The translations under genes were made by a program, and so were the position numbers. A DNA stretch of 16,107 nt from JAYWAM01 sp043782425 (GTDB lineage: Bacteria > Pseudomonadota > Gammaproteobacteria > Burkholderiales > Usitatibacteraceae), in contig JAYWAM010000136.1 of the NCBI GenBank assembly GCA_043782425.1, forward strand, positions 1 to 16,107, in the 5' to 3' direction. How positions within the stretch are numbered: the first letter of the stretch is position 1; every line of letters begins with the position of its first letter. Shown piece after piece: positions 1 to 6,104 of this stretch. The notes beneath the pieces are model-generated. The model worked only from the letters and a program-made list of their open reading frames with translations. It was not told the origin of the DNA and did not search any database.

Positions 1-1336
1 CGGCGCTATGAAACCCTTTGGCCGGTGATTCGCGTGGCGAGTTTTCTGACAAGGAGTTAGGCTCGTACGCAACACGGCCCGCCGGTTGCGCCATTTGCAT
101 GTGTCCATCGCGCTGGTGATTGGCAAATGGACACTTGGGCGCGTTGACCGGGATCTGGTGAAAATTGGGCGAACCCAGGCGCGAAAGCTGGGTGTCGAGA
201 TAGGAGAACAAACGGCCTTGCAACAGCGGATCGTTGGAGAAATCGATGCCCGGCACCACATGGGAGGGGCAGTAAGCCACCTGCTCGGTTTCAGCGAAGA
301 AATTGTTGGGCCAGCGATCCAGCACCATGCGGCCGATCACTTTCAGCGGAACCAGTTCTTCGGGAATCAGCTTGGTGGCGTCCAGGTGATCGAACGGGAA
401 GCTGTCCGCCTGCTCCTGCGTGAACAGCTGCACCGCGAATTCCCACTCGGGGAAATTGCCGGCCGCGATGGCGTCAAACATGTCGCGGCGGTGGAAATCC
501 TGATCGGCGCCCGAAATCTTGACGGCCTCGTCCCAGATGGTGGACTGCAGGCCGAGCTTGGGTCGCCAGTGGAATTTGACGAAGGTCGATTCACAGGCGG
601 CGTTGATCAGCCGGAAACTATGCACGCCAAAGCCTTCGATCATGCGTAGCGAACGCGGGATGGTGCGATCCGACATGATCCACATCACTGTATGCATGGA
701 TTCGGGGGTGAGCGAAATGAAATCCCAGAACGTGTCGTGCGCGGTTGCCGATTGCGGAAAGCCGCGGTCTGGCTCCATCTTGACAGCATGGATGAGGTCG
801 GGAAATTTGATGGCATCCTGGATGAAGAAAACCGGGATGTTGTTGCCGACCAGATCCCAGTTGCCTTCCCTGGTGTAAAACTTGACGGCAAACCCGCGTA
901 TGTCACGCGGGGTGTCGACCGAACCCGCGCCGCCTGCGACGGTCGATATGCGCGTAAACACGGGGGTCTTTTCACCGACCTCGGTGAGTATCCTGGCGCT
1001 GGTGTATTTCTTCAGCGAAGCGGTCAGTTCGAAGAATCCATGTGCGCCCGTCGCACGTGCGTGAACGATGCGCTCGGGAATACGCTCGTGGTCGAAATGG
1101 GTGATTTTTTCACGGAGGATGAAATCCTCCAGCAGCGTGGGGCCGCGCGGGTTGGCCCTGAGCGAATTTTGATTATCGGAAAGTGCGACGCCCTGGTTGG
1201 TGGTGAGCGCGGGGTGTTCGCCACCCGCGACCTGGTGCAGCTCGCCGCCAGTAGCCTGTTGTGTGTCTCCGTTCCGGGCCGAGCCCTTTATCTGTTTGCG
1301 TTTTGCGGTACGACTAGTTGTTATTGCTTTGCTCAT
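1..1336 (-). CDS. katE: Large-subunit (clade II) catalase, KatE/HPII type, C-terminus off the left edge
   Basis: Heme catalase that breaks down H2O2 in the cytoplasm. The reading frame is open from the ATG at 1336 to base 1, giving 445 residues with no stop, so the gene is cut by the window edge. The N-terminal extension (about 43 residues) followed by LTTNQGV, then RGPTLLEDFILREKITHFDHERIPERIVHARA, is a close match to E. coli KatE. All marker residues are offset from HPII by exactly 36: distal His92 (HPII His128), Asn165 (Asn201), Arg375 (Arg411) and heme-ligand Tyr379 (Tyr415) in RLFSY. Oddly, Cys356 stands where HPII has His392, the residue bonded to the heme-ligand Tyr. AAGGG lies 8 nt before the start. 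It follows the small gene at 1381-1923 by 44 bp and is probably co-transcribed. Whether the C-terminal flavodoxin-like domain of clade II is present cannot be seen. Family call is near certain; clade II is very likely. Confidence 0.96.
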   Translation of the reverse strand, partial: MSKAITTSRTAKRKQIKGSARNGDTQQATGGELHQVAGGEHPALTTNQGVALSDNQNSLRANPRGPTLLEDFILREKITHFDHERIPERIVHARATGAHGFFELTASLKKYTSARILTEVGEKTPVFTRISTVAGGAGSVDTPRDIRGFAVKFYTREGNWDLVGNNIPVFFIQDAIKFPDLIHAVKMEPDRGFPQSATAHDTFWDFISLTPESMHTVMWIMSDRTIPRSLRMIEGFGVHSFRLINAACESTFVKFHWRPKLGLQSTIWDEAVKISGADQDFHRRDMFDAIAAGNFPEWEFAVQLFTQEQADSFPFDHLDATKLIPEELVPLKVIGRMVLDRWPNNFFAETEQVAYCPSHVVPGIDFSNDPLLQGRLFSYLDTQLSRLGSPNFHQIPVNAPKCPFANHQRDGHMQMAQPAGRVAYEPNSLSENSPRESPAKGFHSA

Positions 1337-1380
1337 GTTTAAAACCCTTGTTGAGTAACACCGGCTAGGAGCCTGGCGGA

Positions 1381-1923
1381 CTAAACGCCACCTGCAACCA
1401 ACTGTGGTCGCGCGATGGGATTGAAGTCCACCCAGTCGCCATCACGCCATTCGCCATTGGCCTTCTCAATATCGGCGGCGCCTTGATGTTCAAGGTCGCT
1501 GATAACACGTTTTTCTGCGTTTGGGTCGGCAATGCGCACTGCCAGAATAATGCCGCTGGCGCGGCGGTCCGGGCCACGATCAGGGCTCGATTCATCGCCT
1601 AATCCATTCAAGGCGCCGAGTAGCGAACCCGTATAGGCAGCGACACCAGCCGCAGCCAAGGCGACCACCGGGCCACCCATTGCGGCGCCGATGACGCCCG
1701 CCGTCAACCCTGCTGCTGCTGCACTGGCGGCGGCAGGGTTTTCTGCCTCACGTGCACCCGGATCGGCGTCTTCATCTCCACCAACGGAATAGGCTCCATG
1801 CTGGCCGGGCGGGTTGTTATGGAAAATACAGATGTCGTCCGCATCTACATATTCGGCCATGAGTGCAGCCGCAACATCTGCCTCACCCTTGGTTTGAAAT
1901 CGACCTGCGATGATCTGATCCAT
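1381..1923 (-). CDS. Small glycine-zipper stress-type protein of unknown function
   Basis: 180 residues; I recognise the architecture but not a named family. Residues 3-35 look like a short alpha/beta unit (IIAGRFQTKGEADVAAALM). An acidic, Pro-containing linker follows at 36-62. Residues 64-108 form an Ala/Gly-rich hydrophobic stretch with small residues at regular spacing (AAGLTAGVIGAAMGG), resembling a glycine zipper that may insert in or associate with a membrane. Residues 124-160 (GIILAVRIADPNAEKRVISDL) form a second alpha/beta unit, common in small stress proteins where it is followed by an IE..G.W motif, seen here as IEKANGEW. The start at 1923 has GAGGG 6 nt upstream. The gene sits directly upstream of the catalase gene in the same direction (44-bp gap), so a role in general or oxidative stress is inferred from context only. 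Confidence 0.85.
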   Translation of the reverse strand: MDQIIAGRFQTKGEADVAAALMAEYVDADDICIFHNNPPGQHGAYSVGGDEDADPGAREAENPAAASAAAAGLTAGVIGAAMGGPVVALAAAGVAAYTGSLLGALNGLGDESSPDRGPDRRASGIILAVRIADPNAEKRVISDLEHQGAADIEKANGEWRDGDWVDFNPIARPQLVAGGV

Positions 1924-2200
1924 GGTAATCCCTCAGCCTATTGCAAGAGCATCAATGTAAAGACAAACATTTACACCGTCCGTACGCTATCGAACAGAGC
2001 GCCCTGGTAGTGGGCAGCAATCCGCGTCAGAGCAAGTTTATTATGTGCTGCTTAAACGGGCGGGGACGCACATGTTCCTCCGCACTCGTCTTGACCAATG
2101 CGGACTGCCGCAACATGTGCTTGAGTGCGGGTATGGGGTACAGGAGGGAATCAGCGGTAAAAATATGATGGAGACGGCTGACTGTCTTCAGCAGGCTGGA
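1924..2200. other. Intergenic region between rimO and the catalase pair
   Basis: 277 bp with no credible gene. It holds the dyad at 1956-1975 near the stress genes. A set of mutually exclusive hairpins lies at 2080-2130: CCGCACTC at 2080-2087 can pair with GAGTGCGG at 2123-2130, while its CCGCA can pair instead with TGCGG at 2099-2103. A small stem, GCTGA/TCAGC at 2177-2192, sits beside the rimO stop. The region must hold the end of the rimO transcript and the promoter of the catalase pair, both read on the minus strand. Confidence 0.6.
1956..1975. promoter_or_regulatory. TGTAAA-N8-TTTACA dyad upstream of the stress-gene pair
   Basis: A perfect 6-bp inverted repeat, TGTAAA at 1956-1961 and TTTACA at 1970-1975, lies 32 bp upstream of the start of the 180-residue protein. 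Size and position suit a dimeric repressor or activator site, but I cannot name a regulator, and no convincing -35/-10 pair was found with it. It could also be chance in a slightly AT-rich leader. Confidence 0.3.
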
Positions 2201-2210
2201 TTAGCCAGCC
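2177..2210 (-). terminator. Tandem hairpins at the rimO stop, weak terminator candidate
   Basis: On the minus strand, GGCTGG/CCAGCC (2210-2194, 6-bp perfect stem, 5-nt loop) contains the rimO stop codon. It is followed at once by GCTGA/TCAGC (2192-2177). No U-tract follows directly; a T-rich patch comes about 12 nt later. Intrinsic termination is therefore possible but not convincing. Confidence 0.3.
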
Positions 2211-3574
2211 AACTGCGCATGCAAATCGTGTTCCAGCGAGCCGGTGATAAGCACTTCAAGAAAATCCCCCGGCTGGGCGCGCTTTACGCCGCGCACATGC
2301 ACCACGCCATCGATCTCGGGCGCGTCGGCGGCGCTACGCGCAACTACGCTGACGATCTTGCCTTTGAGGTCGGTGGCGACTTCATCCACCAGCACCTTCA
2401 TGGTTTTGCCGACTTTGCTTTTGAGTTTGGCCAGACTGATTGCGTTTTGCAGCGCCATGAAACGCGCGCGGCGCTCTTCTCTCACTTCACGCGGCACGGG
2501 ATCGGGTAGCGCGTTTGCTGCGGCACCCTCTACCGGGGAATAGGCAAAACAGCCGACGCGGTCAAGCTCGGCTTCACGTAAAAAATCGAGCAACTGTTCG
2601 AACTCTGCCTCGGTCTCGCCGGGAAAACCGGCGATAAAAGTCGAGCGGATGGTGATGTCAGGACAAATCGCGCGCCACGCCTTGATGCGCGTGAGATTGT
2701 TCTCGGCATTGGCGGGGCGTTTCATCAGCTTGAGAATGCGCGGGCTGGCGTGTTGAAACGGCACATCAAGATAGGGCAGGATTTTTCCCTGCGCCATGAG
2801 CGGCACAATTTCATCGACATGCGGATAAGGGTAAACGTAGTGCAAGCGCACCCACGCTTGCGTGTTACCTGCCAGCTCGCCCATCGCAGCCACCAGCTCA
2901 GTCATGCGCGTCTTGAGCGGGCGACCGTTCCAGAAGCCGCTGCGGTACTTCACATCCACGCCGTAAGCGCTGGTGTCTTGCGAAATCACCAGCAGTTCCT
3001 TGACACCTGCCTTCAACAAATTTTCAGCTTCCTGCATCACGCTTGCGACCGGGCGGCTGACCAGGTCGCCGCGCATTGAAGGGATGATGCAGAAGGTACA
3101 ACGATGATTGCAACCCTCGGAAATTTTCAGATAGGCGTAATGCTTAGGCGTGAGCTTGATGCCCTGTGGCGGCAGCAAATCAAGGAACGGATCGTGCGGT
3201 TGCGGCAGATGCTGATGCACTGCCGCCATCACTTCTTCCTTGGCGTGCGGCCCGGTGACAGCAAGCACCCTGGGGTGGGTTTGTTTGACGATATCGCCCT
3301 TGGCGCCGAGGCAGCCGGTAACGATCACTTTGCCGTTTTCGGCCAGCGCTTCACCAATGGCGTCGAGTGATTCTTCCACGGCTGAATCGATAAAACCGCA
3401 GGTGTTGACCACCACCAGATCGGCGCCCGCATAGGTGGGGGCGATTTCGTAACCCTCGGCACGCAATTGGGTGATGATTTGTTCCGAATCAACCAGTGCC
3501 TTGGGACAGCCGAGCGACACGAAGCCCACGCGCGGCGCCTTCAACGCGCGCTTTAACTTGATTGCAGATTTCAT
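2201..3574 (-). CDS. rimO: Ribosomal protein S12 methylthiotransferase RimO
   Basis: Radical-SAM enzyme that adds a methylthio group to Asp88 (E. coli numbering) of ribosomal protein S12. 457 residues. The N-terminal MTTase domain carries the three cluster cysteines at 23 (LGCPK), 59 (NTCG) and 88 (TGCLG). The radical-SAM core has CNHRCTFC at 155-162 (CxxxCxxC). A TRAM-like domain follows at about 390-457. LGCPKALVDSE and GCNHRCTFCIIPSMRG are typical of RimO rather than of its relative MiaB. The start ATG at 3574 overlaps the phaR stop in an ATGA arrangement, so translation is probably coupled to phaR. I see no functional link between S12 modification and PHA control; the pair is most likely a shared transcript. 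Confidence 0.97.
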   Translation of the reverse strand: MKSAIKLKRALKAPRVGFVSLGCPKALVDSEQIITQLRAEGYEIAPTYAGADLVVVNTCGFIDSAVEESLDAIGEALAENGKVIVTGCLGAKGDIVKQTHPRVLAVTGPHAKEEVMAAVHQHLPQPHDPFLDLLPPQGIKLTPKHYAYLKISEGCNHRCTFCIIPSMRGDLVSRPVASVMQEAENLLKAGVKELLVISQDTSAYGVDVKYRSGFWNGRPLKTRMTELVAAMGELAGNTQAWVRLHYVYPYPHVDEIVPLMAQGKILPYLDVPFQHASPRILKLMKRPANAENNLTRIKAWRAICPDITIRSTFIAGFPGETEAEFEQLLDFLREAELDRVGCFAYSPVEGAAANALPDPVPREVREERRARFMALQNAISLAKLKSKVGKTMKVLVDEVATDLKGKIVSVVARSAADAPEIDGVVHVRGVKRAQPGDFLEVLITGSLEHDLHAQLAG

Positions 3575-4230
3575 TTTGCGGGCTTGACCTTGCGAATGGC
3601 GCTACGTTTCTTACCCTTGGGCGCCGTTTGGCGCGCTTTGGCTTTAGGGGTTGGCGCCTTGGCTGCTTTCTTTTGCGCGGGCTGCTGCGGCTCTTCTGTT
3701 CCTGTCGCAGCGCCAGCCAGCGGAAAAGAAAATAGTTGCATCGCCTGTTTGCGCAACTCTTCTTGCATTCCTACCACGCTCGATGCGCTTTTCTCAAGAT
3801 AATCGCCGAGCATGTTTTGTAACCCAGGCCCCTGCGAATTTAAAAGTTGCTGCCACGATTCAGGGCCGAACTTTGGATACTCGCCAGTGACAATTTTTTG
3901 CGCCGAACTTTGGAATTTCTTTTGCGCCTCGCTAAAGGCGTGAATGCTGCGTTCAAGATAGCTACCCATGAGACCCTGCATCGAGTGTCCGTAATAGCGA
4001 ATGACGTTCGCCAGCATGTCGCTGGAAAACATCGGCACGCCGCCGCTTTCCTCTTCAAGAATAATTTGCAGAAGAATACTGCGCGTCAGATCTTCGTTTG
4101 TGCGTGCATCCTGCACGCGGAAGTCCTGATGTTCGAGCACGAACTGCTTGACCTCAGTGAGCGTGATATAGGTGCTGGTCGCGGTGTCGTAAAGACGGCG
4201 GTTGGGATACTTCTTGATAATTCGCGTCAT
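3571..4230 (-). CDS. phaR: Polyhydroxyalkanoate synthesis repressor PhaR
   Basis: Cytoplasmic repressor that binds both PHA granules and DNA: when polymer is present it leaves the phaP operator and phasin is made. 219 residues. The N-terminal PHB_acc_N DNA-binding domain (about 3-62) has the hallmark IIKKYPNRRLYDT and EVKQFV. The PHB accumulation domain (about 65-110) includes LLQIILEEE and the MFSSDMLANVIRYYG region. A helical stretch, SYLERSIHAFSEAQKKFQ, is similar in feel to phasins. The C-terminal tail (about 178-219) is low-complexity Ala/Lys/Pro, very basic, and may hold polymer or DNA. AGGGGA lies 7 nt before the ATG. It is divergent from phaP across a 274-bp control region and overlaps rimO by 4 nt downstream. 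Confidence 0.96.
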   Translation of the reverse strand: MTRIIKKYPNRRLYDTATSTYITLTEVKQFVLEHQDFRVQDARTNEDLTRSILLQIILEEESGGVPMFSSDMLANVIRYYGHSMQGLMGSYLERSIHAFSEAQKKFQSSAQKIVTGEYPKFGPESWQQLLNSQGPGLQNMLGDYLEKSASSVVGMQEELRKQAMQLFSFPLAGAATGTEEPQQPAQKKAAKAPTPKAKARQTAPKGKKRSAIRKVKPAK

Positions 4231-4328
4231 TTTCGTCCCCTGACAATACCTGTTGCGCCACTTGAAAAAACGTCCTGATGTAACTATGTATGTAAGCGAG
4301 ATGTCAAAATAATATTAACACTTTGAAA

Positions 4329-4337
4329 ATTATAGCA
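4329..4337 (-). promoter_or_regulatory. Extended -10 promoter candidate for phaR
   Basis: The minus strand reads TGCTATAAT, a perfect extended -10 (TGnTATAAT). No good -35 is present, which extended -10 promoters can tolerate. Transcription would start near 4322, giving a leader of about 90 nt before phaR. A perfect TTGACA also occurs on the minus strand at 4307-4302, but no fitting -10 follows it. Confidence 0.5.
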
Positions 4338-4383
4338 TTATTTAACTTGTACTGTTCCATTTCCTGTTTTTGAATGAGCATGA

Positions 4384-4398
4384 GTGCAGTGCAACAAA
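4384..4398. promoter_or_regulatory. Upstream PhaR-type operator (site 1)
   Basis: Read on the minus strand this 15-mer is TTTGTTGCACTGCAC. It matches site 2 (4438-4452) at 14 of 15 positions in the opposite orientation. It lies 6 bp before the -35 of phaP. TGCA-rich sites of this kind are known as PhaR targets in related bacteria; assignment to PhaR here is by position and resemblance. Confidence 0.6.
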
Positions 4399-4404
4399 AA
4401 ATGC

Positions 4405-4433
4405 TTGACTTTCCGTATTCACGCTCTTATTAT
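4405..4433 (+). promoter_or_regulatory. Sigma-70 promoter of phaP
   Basis: TTGACT at 4405-4410, a 17-bp spacer, then TATTAT at 4428-4433: close to consensus in both boxes with ideal spacing. The predicted start near 4440 falls inside the downstream operator, so a bound repressor would block initiation directly. The leader to the phaP ATG is about 65 nt. Confidence 0.75.
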
Positions 4434-4437
4434 TCCG

Positions 4438-4455
4438 TTTGTTGCAGTGCACAAA
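4438..4455. promoter_or_regulatory. Downstream PhaR-type operator (site 2) over the phaP start site
   Basis: TTTGTTGCAGTGCACAAA is itself partly palindromic (TTTGT-N8-ACAAA). It shares 14 of 15 bases with the inverted site at 4384-4398. It covers the predicted transcription start of phaP. The pair brackets the promoter, fitting a repressor that binds both sites. Confidence 0.6.
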
Positions 4456-4504
4456 ACACGGCGCACTGTTCTTCCACCCATCAATCTCACTGCGGAGTTC
4501 AGCT

Positions 4505-5068
4505 ATGGCAAATGTAAATGAGCAAATGAACGACTTTCAAAAGACGGCAGTTGATGCCGCAGTCAGGTTCGCACGCATGTCAGTGGATAACGTCGAGCGC
4601 ATGCTTGCACTGAATCTGCAAATGACCAAGACATCCCTGGACGATACAGCAAATAACCTCAAGGCAATCTCCTCGGTTAAAGATGTGCAGGATCTCAATT
4701 CTCTGCGCACCAAGCTGTCCGAGAATTCGCTTGAACAAGCTGTGGACTATTCGCGCAGCATGTACGAACTGGCGCAAAATGCCCAGTCAGAAATTACCCA
4801 TATGATCGAAGGTCAGATGTCGGGCTTCCAGAAAGAACTGGCTGACAGTATCGATAAAGTTGCACGCAATGCCCCCGCTGGCAGTGATGTCGCCGTGGCA
4901 GCGATGAAATCCAGTCTCGCCGCAACCACTGCTGCGATGGATAACATGAGCAAAGTTGTCAAACAAGCTGCCAGCTTCGCCGACACCAATTTCAAAACAG
5001 CCGCCAGCAACGCCGCCAAGACCGTCGAAACGGCATCAGGCAAGAAAAGCAACAACAAGCGCAAATAA
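4505..5068 (+). CDS. phaP: Phasin, PHA granule-associated protein
   Basis: Small amphipathic protein that coats PHA granules and limits their coalescence. 187 residues, the usual length of the betaproteobacterial phasin_2 type. It is almost wholly helical and rich in Ala, Ser, Asn and Gln; QMNDFQKTAVDAAVRFARMSVDNVERMLALNLQ begins the phasin domain. The tail (about 150-187) is Ala/Thr-rich and ends in a basic KKSNNKRK. I chose ATG 4505 because it has GGAG 7 nt upstream and gives the family N-terminus MANVNEQ. The frame stays open upstream to a TTG at 4439, but that codon lies in the operator. It has its own strong promoter and terminator, so it is a single-gene unit under PhaR control. Confidence 0.95.
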   Translation: MANVNEQMNDFQKTAVDAAVRFARMSVDNVERMLALNLQMTKTSLDDTANNLKAISSVKDVQDLNSLRTKLSENSLEQAVDYSRSMYELAQNAQSEITHMIEGQMSGFQKELADSIDKVARNAPAGSDVAVAAMKSSLAATTAAMDNMSKVVKQAASFADTNFKTAASNAAKTVETASGKKSNNKRK

Positions 5069-5128
5069 GTTTTTTCTCAACGTCTCCTCCTCCTTTATCT
5101 CAAATCCCAAAATTTGGATAAAGGTTCT

Positions 5129-5160
5129 AACCCCGAGGTTTTTGCCTCGGGGTTTTTTTT
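5129..5160 (+). terminator. Intrinsic terminator of phaP
   Basis: AACCCCGAGG (5129-5138), a 6-nt loop, and CCTCGGGGTT (5145-5154) form a perfect 10-bp GC-rich stem whose end merges into a run of eight T (5153-5160). It sits 60 bp after the phaP stop. On the opposite strand, downstream of phaB, the same stem is not followed by a T-run, so it should stop mainly plus-strand transcription. Confidence 0.93.
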
Positions 5161-5176
5161 GGCTAGTGTCGTGACA

Positions 5177-5923
5177 CTAAAACATATGCTGCCCGCCATT
5201 GATGGCGATGTTGGCGCCGGTGATAAACGCCGCTTCGTCCGAAGCAAGATAAGCGCACAAACCCGCCACCTCTTCAGGCTTGCCGAGTCGGCCTAGCGGA
5301 ATCTGCGGCAGAATTTTGGTGTTAAGCACATCCTCGGCAATGGCAGTCACCATCTTGGTGCCGATGTAACCTGGCGAAATAGTGTTGACGGTAACGCCTT
5401 TTCTCGCGACCTCTAGTGCAAGCGCCTTGGTGAAACCGTGCATACCCGCTTTGGCTGCGGAGTAGTTGGTCTGGCCGAAAGCGCCTTTTTGCGCATTCAC
5501 CGAGGACACGTTAATCACACGCCCCCAGCCGCGCTCGACCATGGCGTCTATCACCGGCTTGGTCATATTGAATACGCTGGTCAGGTTGGTGTTGAGCACT
5601 GCGTCCCAATCGACTTTCGTCATTTTTTTGAAGGTGACATCGCGCGTAATGCCGGCGTTGTTGATAAGGATGTCGATTGCACCTACATCGGCTTCGACTT
5701 TTTTGACCGCTGCGGCGCACGATTCAAAATCGCCCACGTCCACCTGGAAGGCGTGAAAAGTGAAGCCGCGCGTTTTCATTTGTGCGAGCCAATCGGCAGA
5801 CTTGGTGTTTGTAGCGGAATAGGTCACGGCCACGGTAATGCCCATGTCGGCAAGCTTGATGCAAATAGCCTCACCCAGCCCACCCATTCCGCCCGTCACC
5901 AATGCAATTCGGCTGTTGGTCAT
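5177..5923 (-). CDS. phaB: Acetoacetyl-CoA reductase PhaB
   Basis: NADPH-dependent short-chain dehydrogenase that reduces acetoacetyl-CoA to (R)-3-hydroxybutyryl-CoA, the monomer for PhaC. 248 residues, against 246 in Cupriavidus PhaB. The cofactor loop is TGGMGGLG (10-17), NNAGITRD lies at 88-95, and the catalytic set is Ser in NVSSVNAQKG (about 140-141), Tyr154 and Lys158 in NYSAAKAG. The C-terminus INGGQHMF is typical of PhaB. A longer frame reaches 5971, but the ATG at 5923 has GGAGGA 5 nt upstream and gives the family start MTNSRIALVTGG. It lies downstream of phaC, 182 bp away, with a palindromic repeat filling most of the gap. Its 3' end faces phaP. Confidence 0.96.
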   Translation of the reverse strand: MTNSRIALVTGGMGGLGEAICIKLADMGITVAVTYSATNTKSADWLAQMKTRGFTFHAFQVDVGDFESCAAAVKKVEADVGAIDILINNAGITRDVTFKKMTKVDWDAVLNTNLTSVFNMTKPVIDAMVERGWGRVINVSSVNAQKGAFGQTNYSAAKAGMHGFTKALALEVARKGVTVNTISPGYIGTKMVTAIAEDVLNTKILPQIPLGRLGKPEEVAGLCAYLASDEAAFITGANIAINGGQHMF

Positions 5924-5940
5924 GTGTCTCCTCCTTATAG

Positions 5941-6089
5941 TTAAGGGTACCTCTAAAAATCCAGATTTCATCCCAACTGCGGCGTTGCGGAAAAAATTTC
6001 TTGCTTACATATCATGCATATGCGGCGCGGCGAAATTTTTTCTACGCCTTGCATTTGGGCGAACTCTGAATTTTTAGAGGCACCCTTAA
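5941..6089. repeat. 149-bp imperfect palindromic element (MITE-like) between phaC and phaB
   Basis: The ends are inverted repeats: TTAAGGGTACCTCTAAAAAT at 5941-5960 matches the reverse complement of the right end with one mismatch, and 23 of the first 25 bases agree. Similarity continues along both arms (shared CCCAA, GGCG, AAAAAATTTC) to a centre around ATGCATATG near 6015, so the whole unit can fold into one long hairpin. There is no open frame. It begins 6 bp from the phaB ribosome-binding site and ends 15 bp from the phaC stop. TTAA at both tips could be part of the repeat or a target-site copy. The second element, near ppx, has a related tip sequence. Confidence 0.85.
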
Positions 6090-6104
6090 GTTCTGATACA
6101 GGCT

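Noticed and set aside
86..1342. Plus-strand frames of up to 216 residues at the left end
   Set aside because: They are antisense to the katE frame, whose protein is unmistakable and runs off the edge.
2047..2078. GGAAC-N15-CGTT on the minus strand upstream of the katE pair, like an EcfG-type promoter
   Set aside because: The spacer is short for that class, the sigma factor is characteristic of alphaproteobacteria, and the site is about 120 bp from the start; probably chance.
5129..5160. phaP terminator acting in both directions for phaB
   Set aside because: On the minus strand the stem is followed by AGAACC, not a T-run, so only plus-strand termination is supported.
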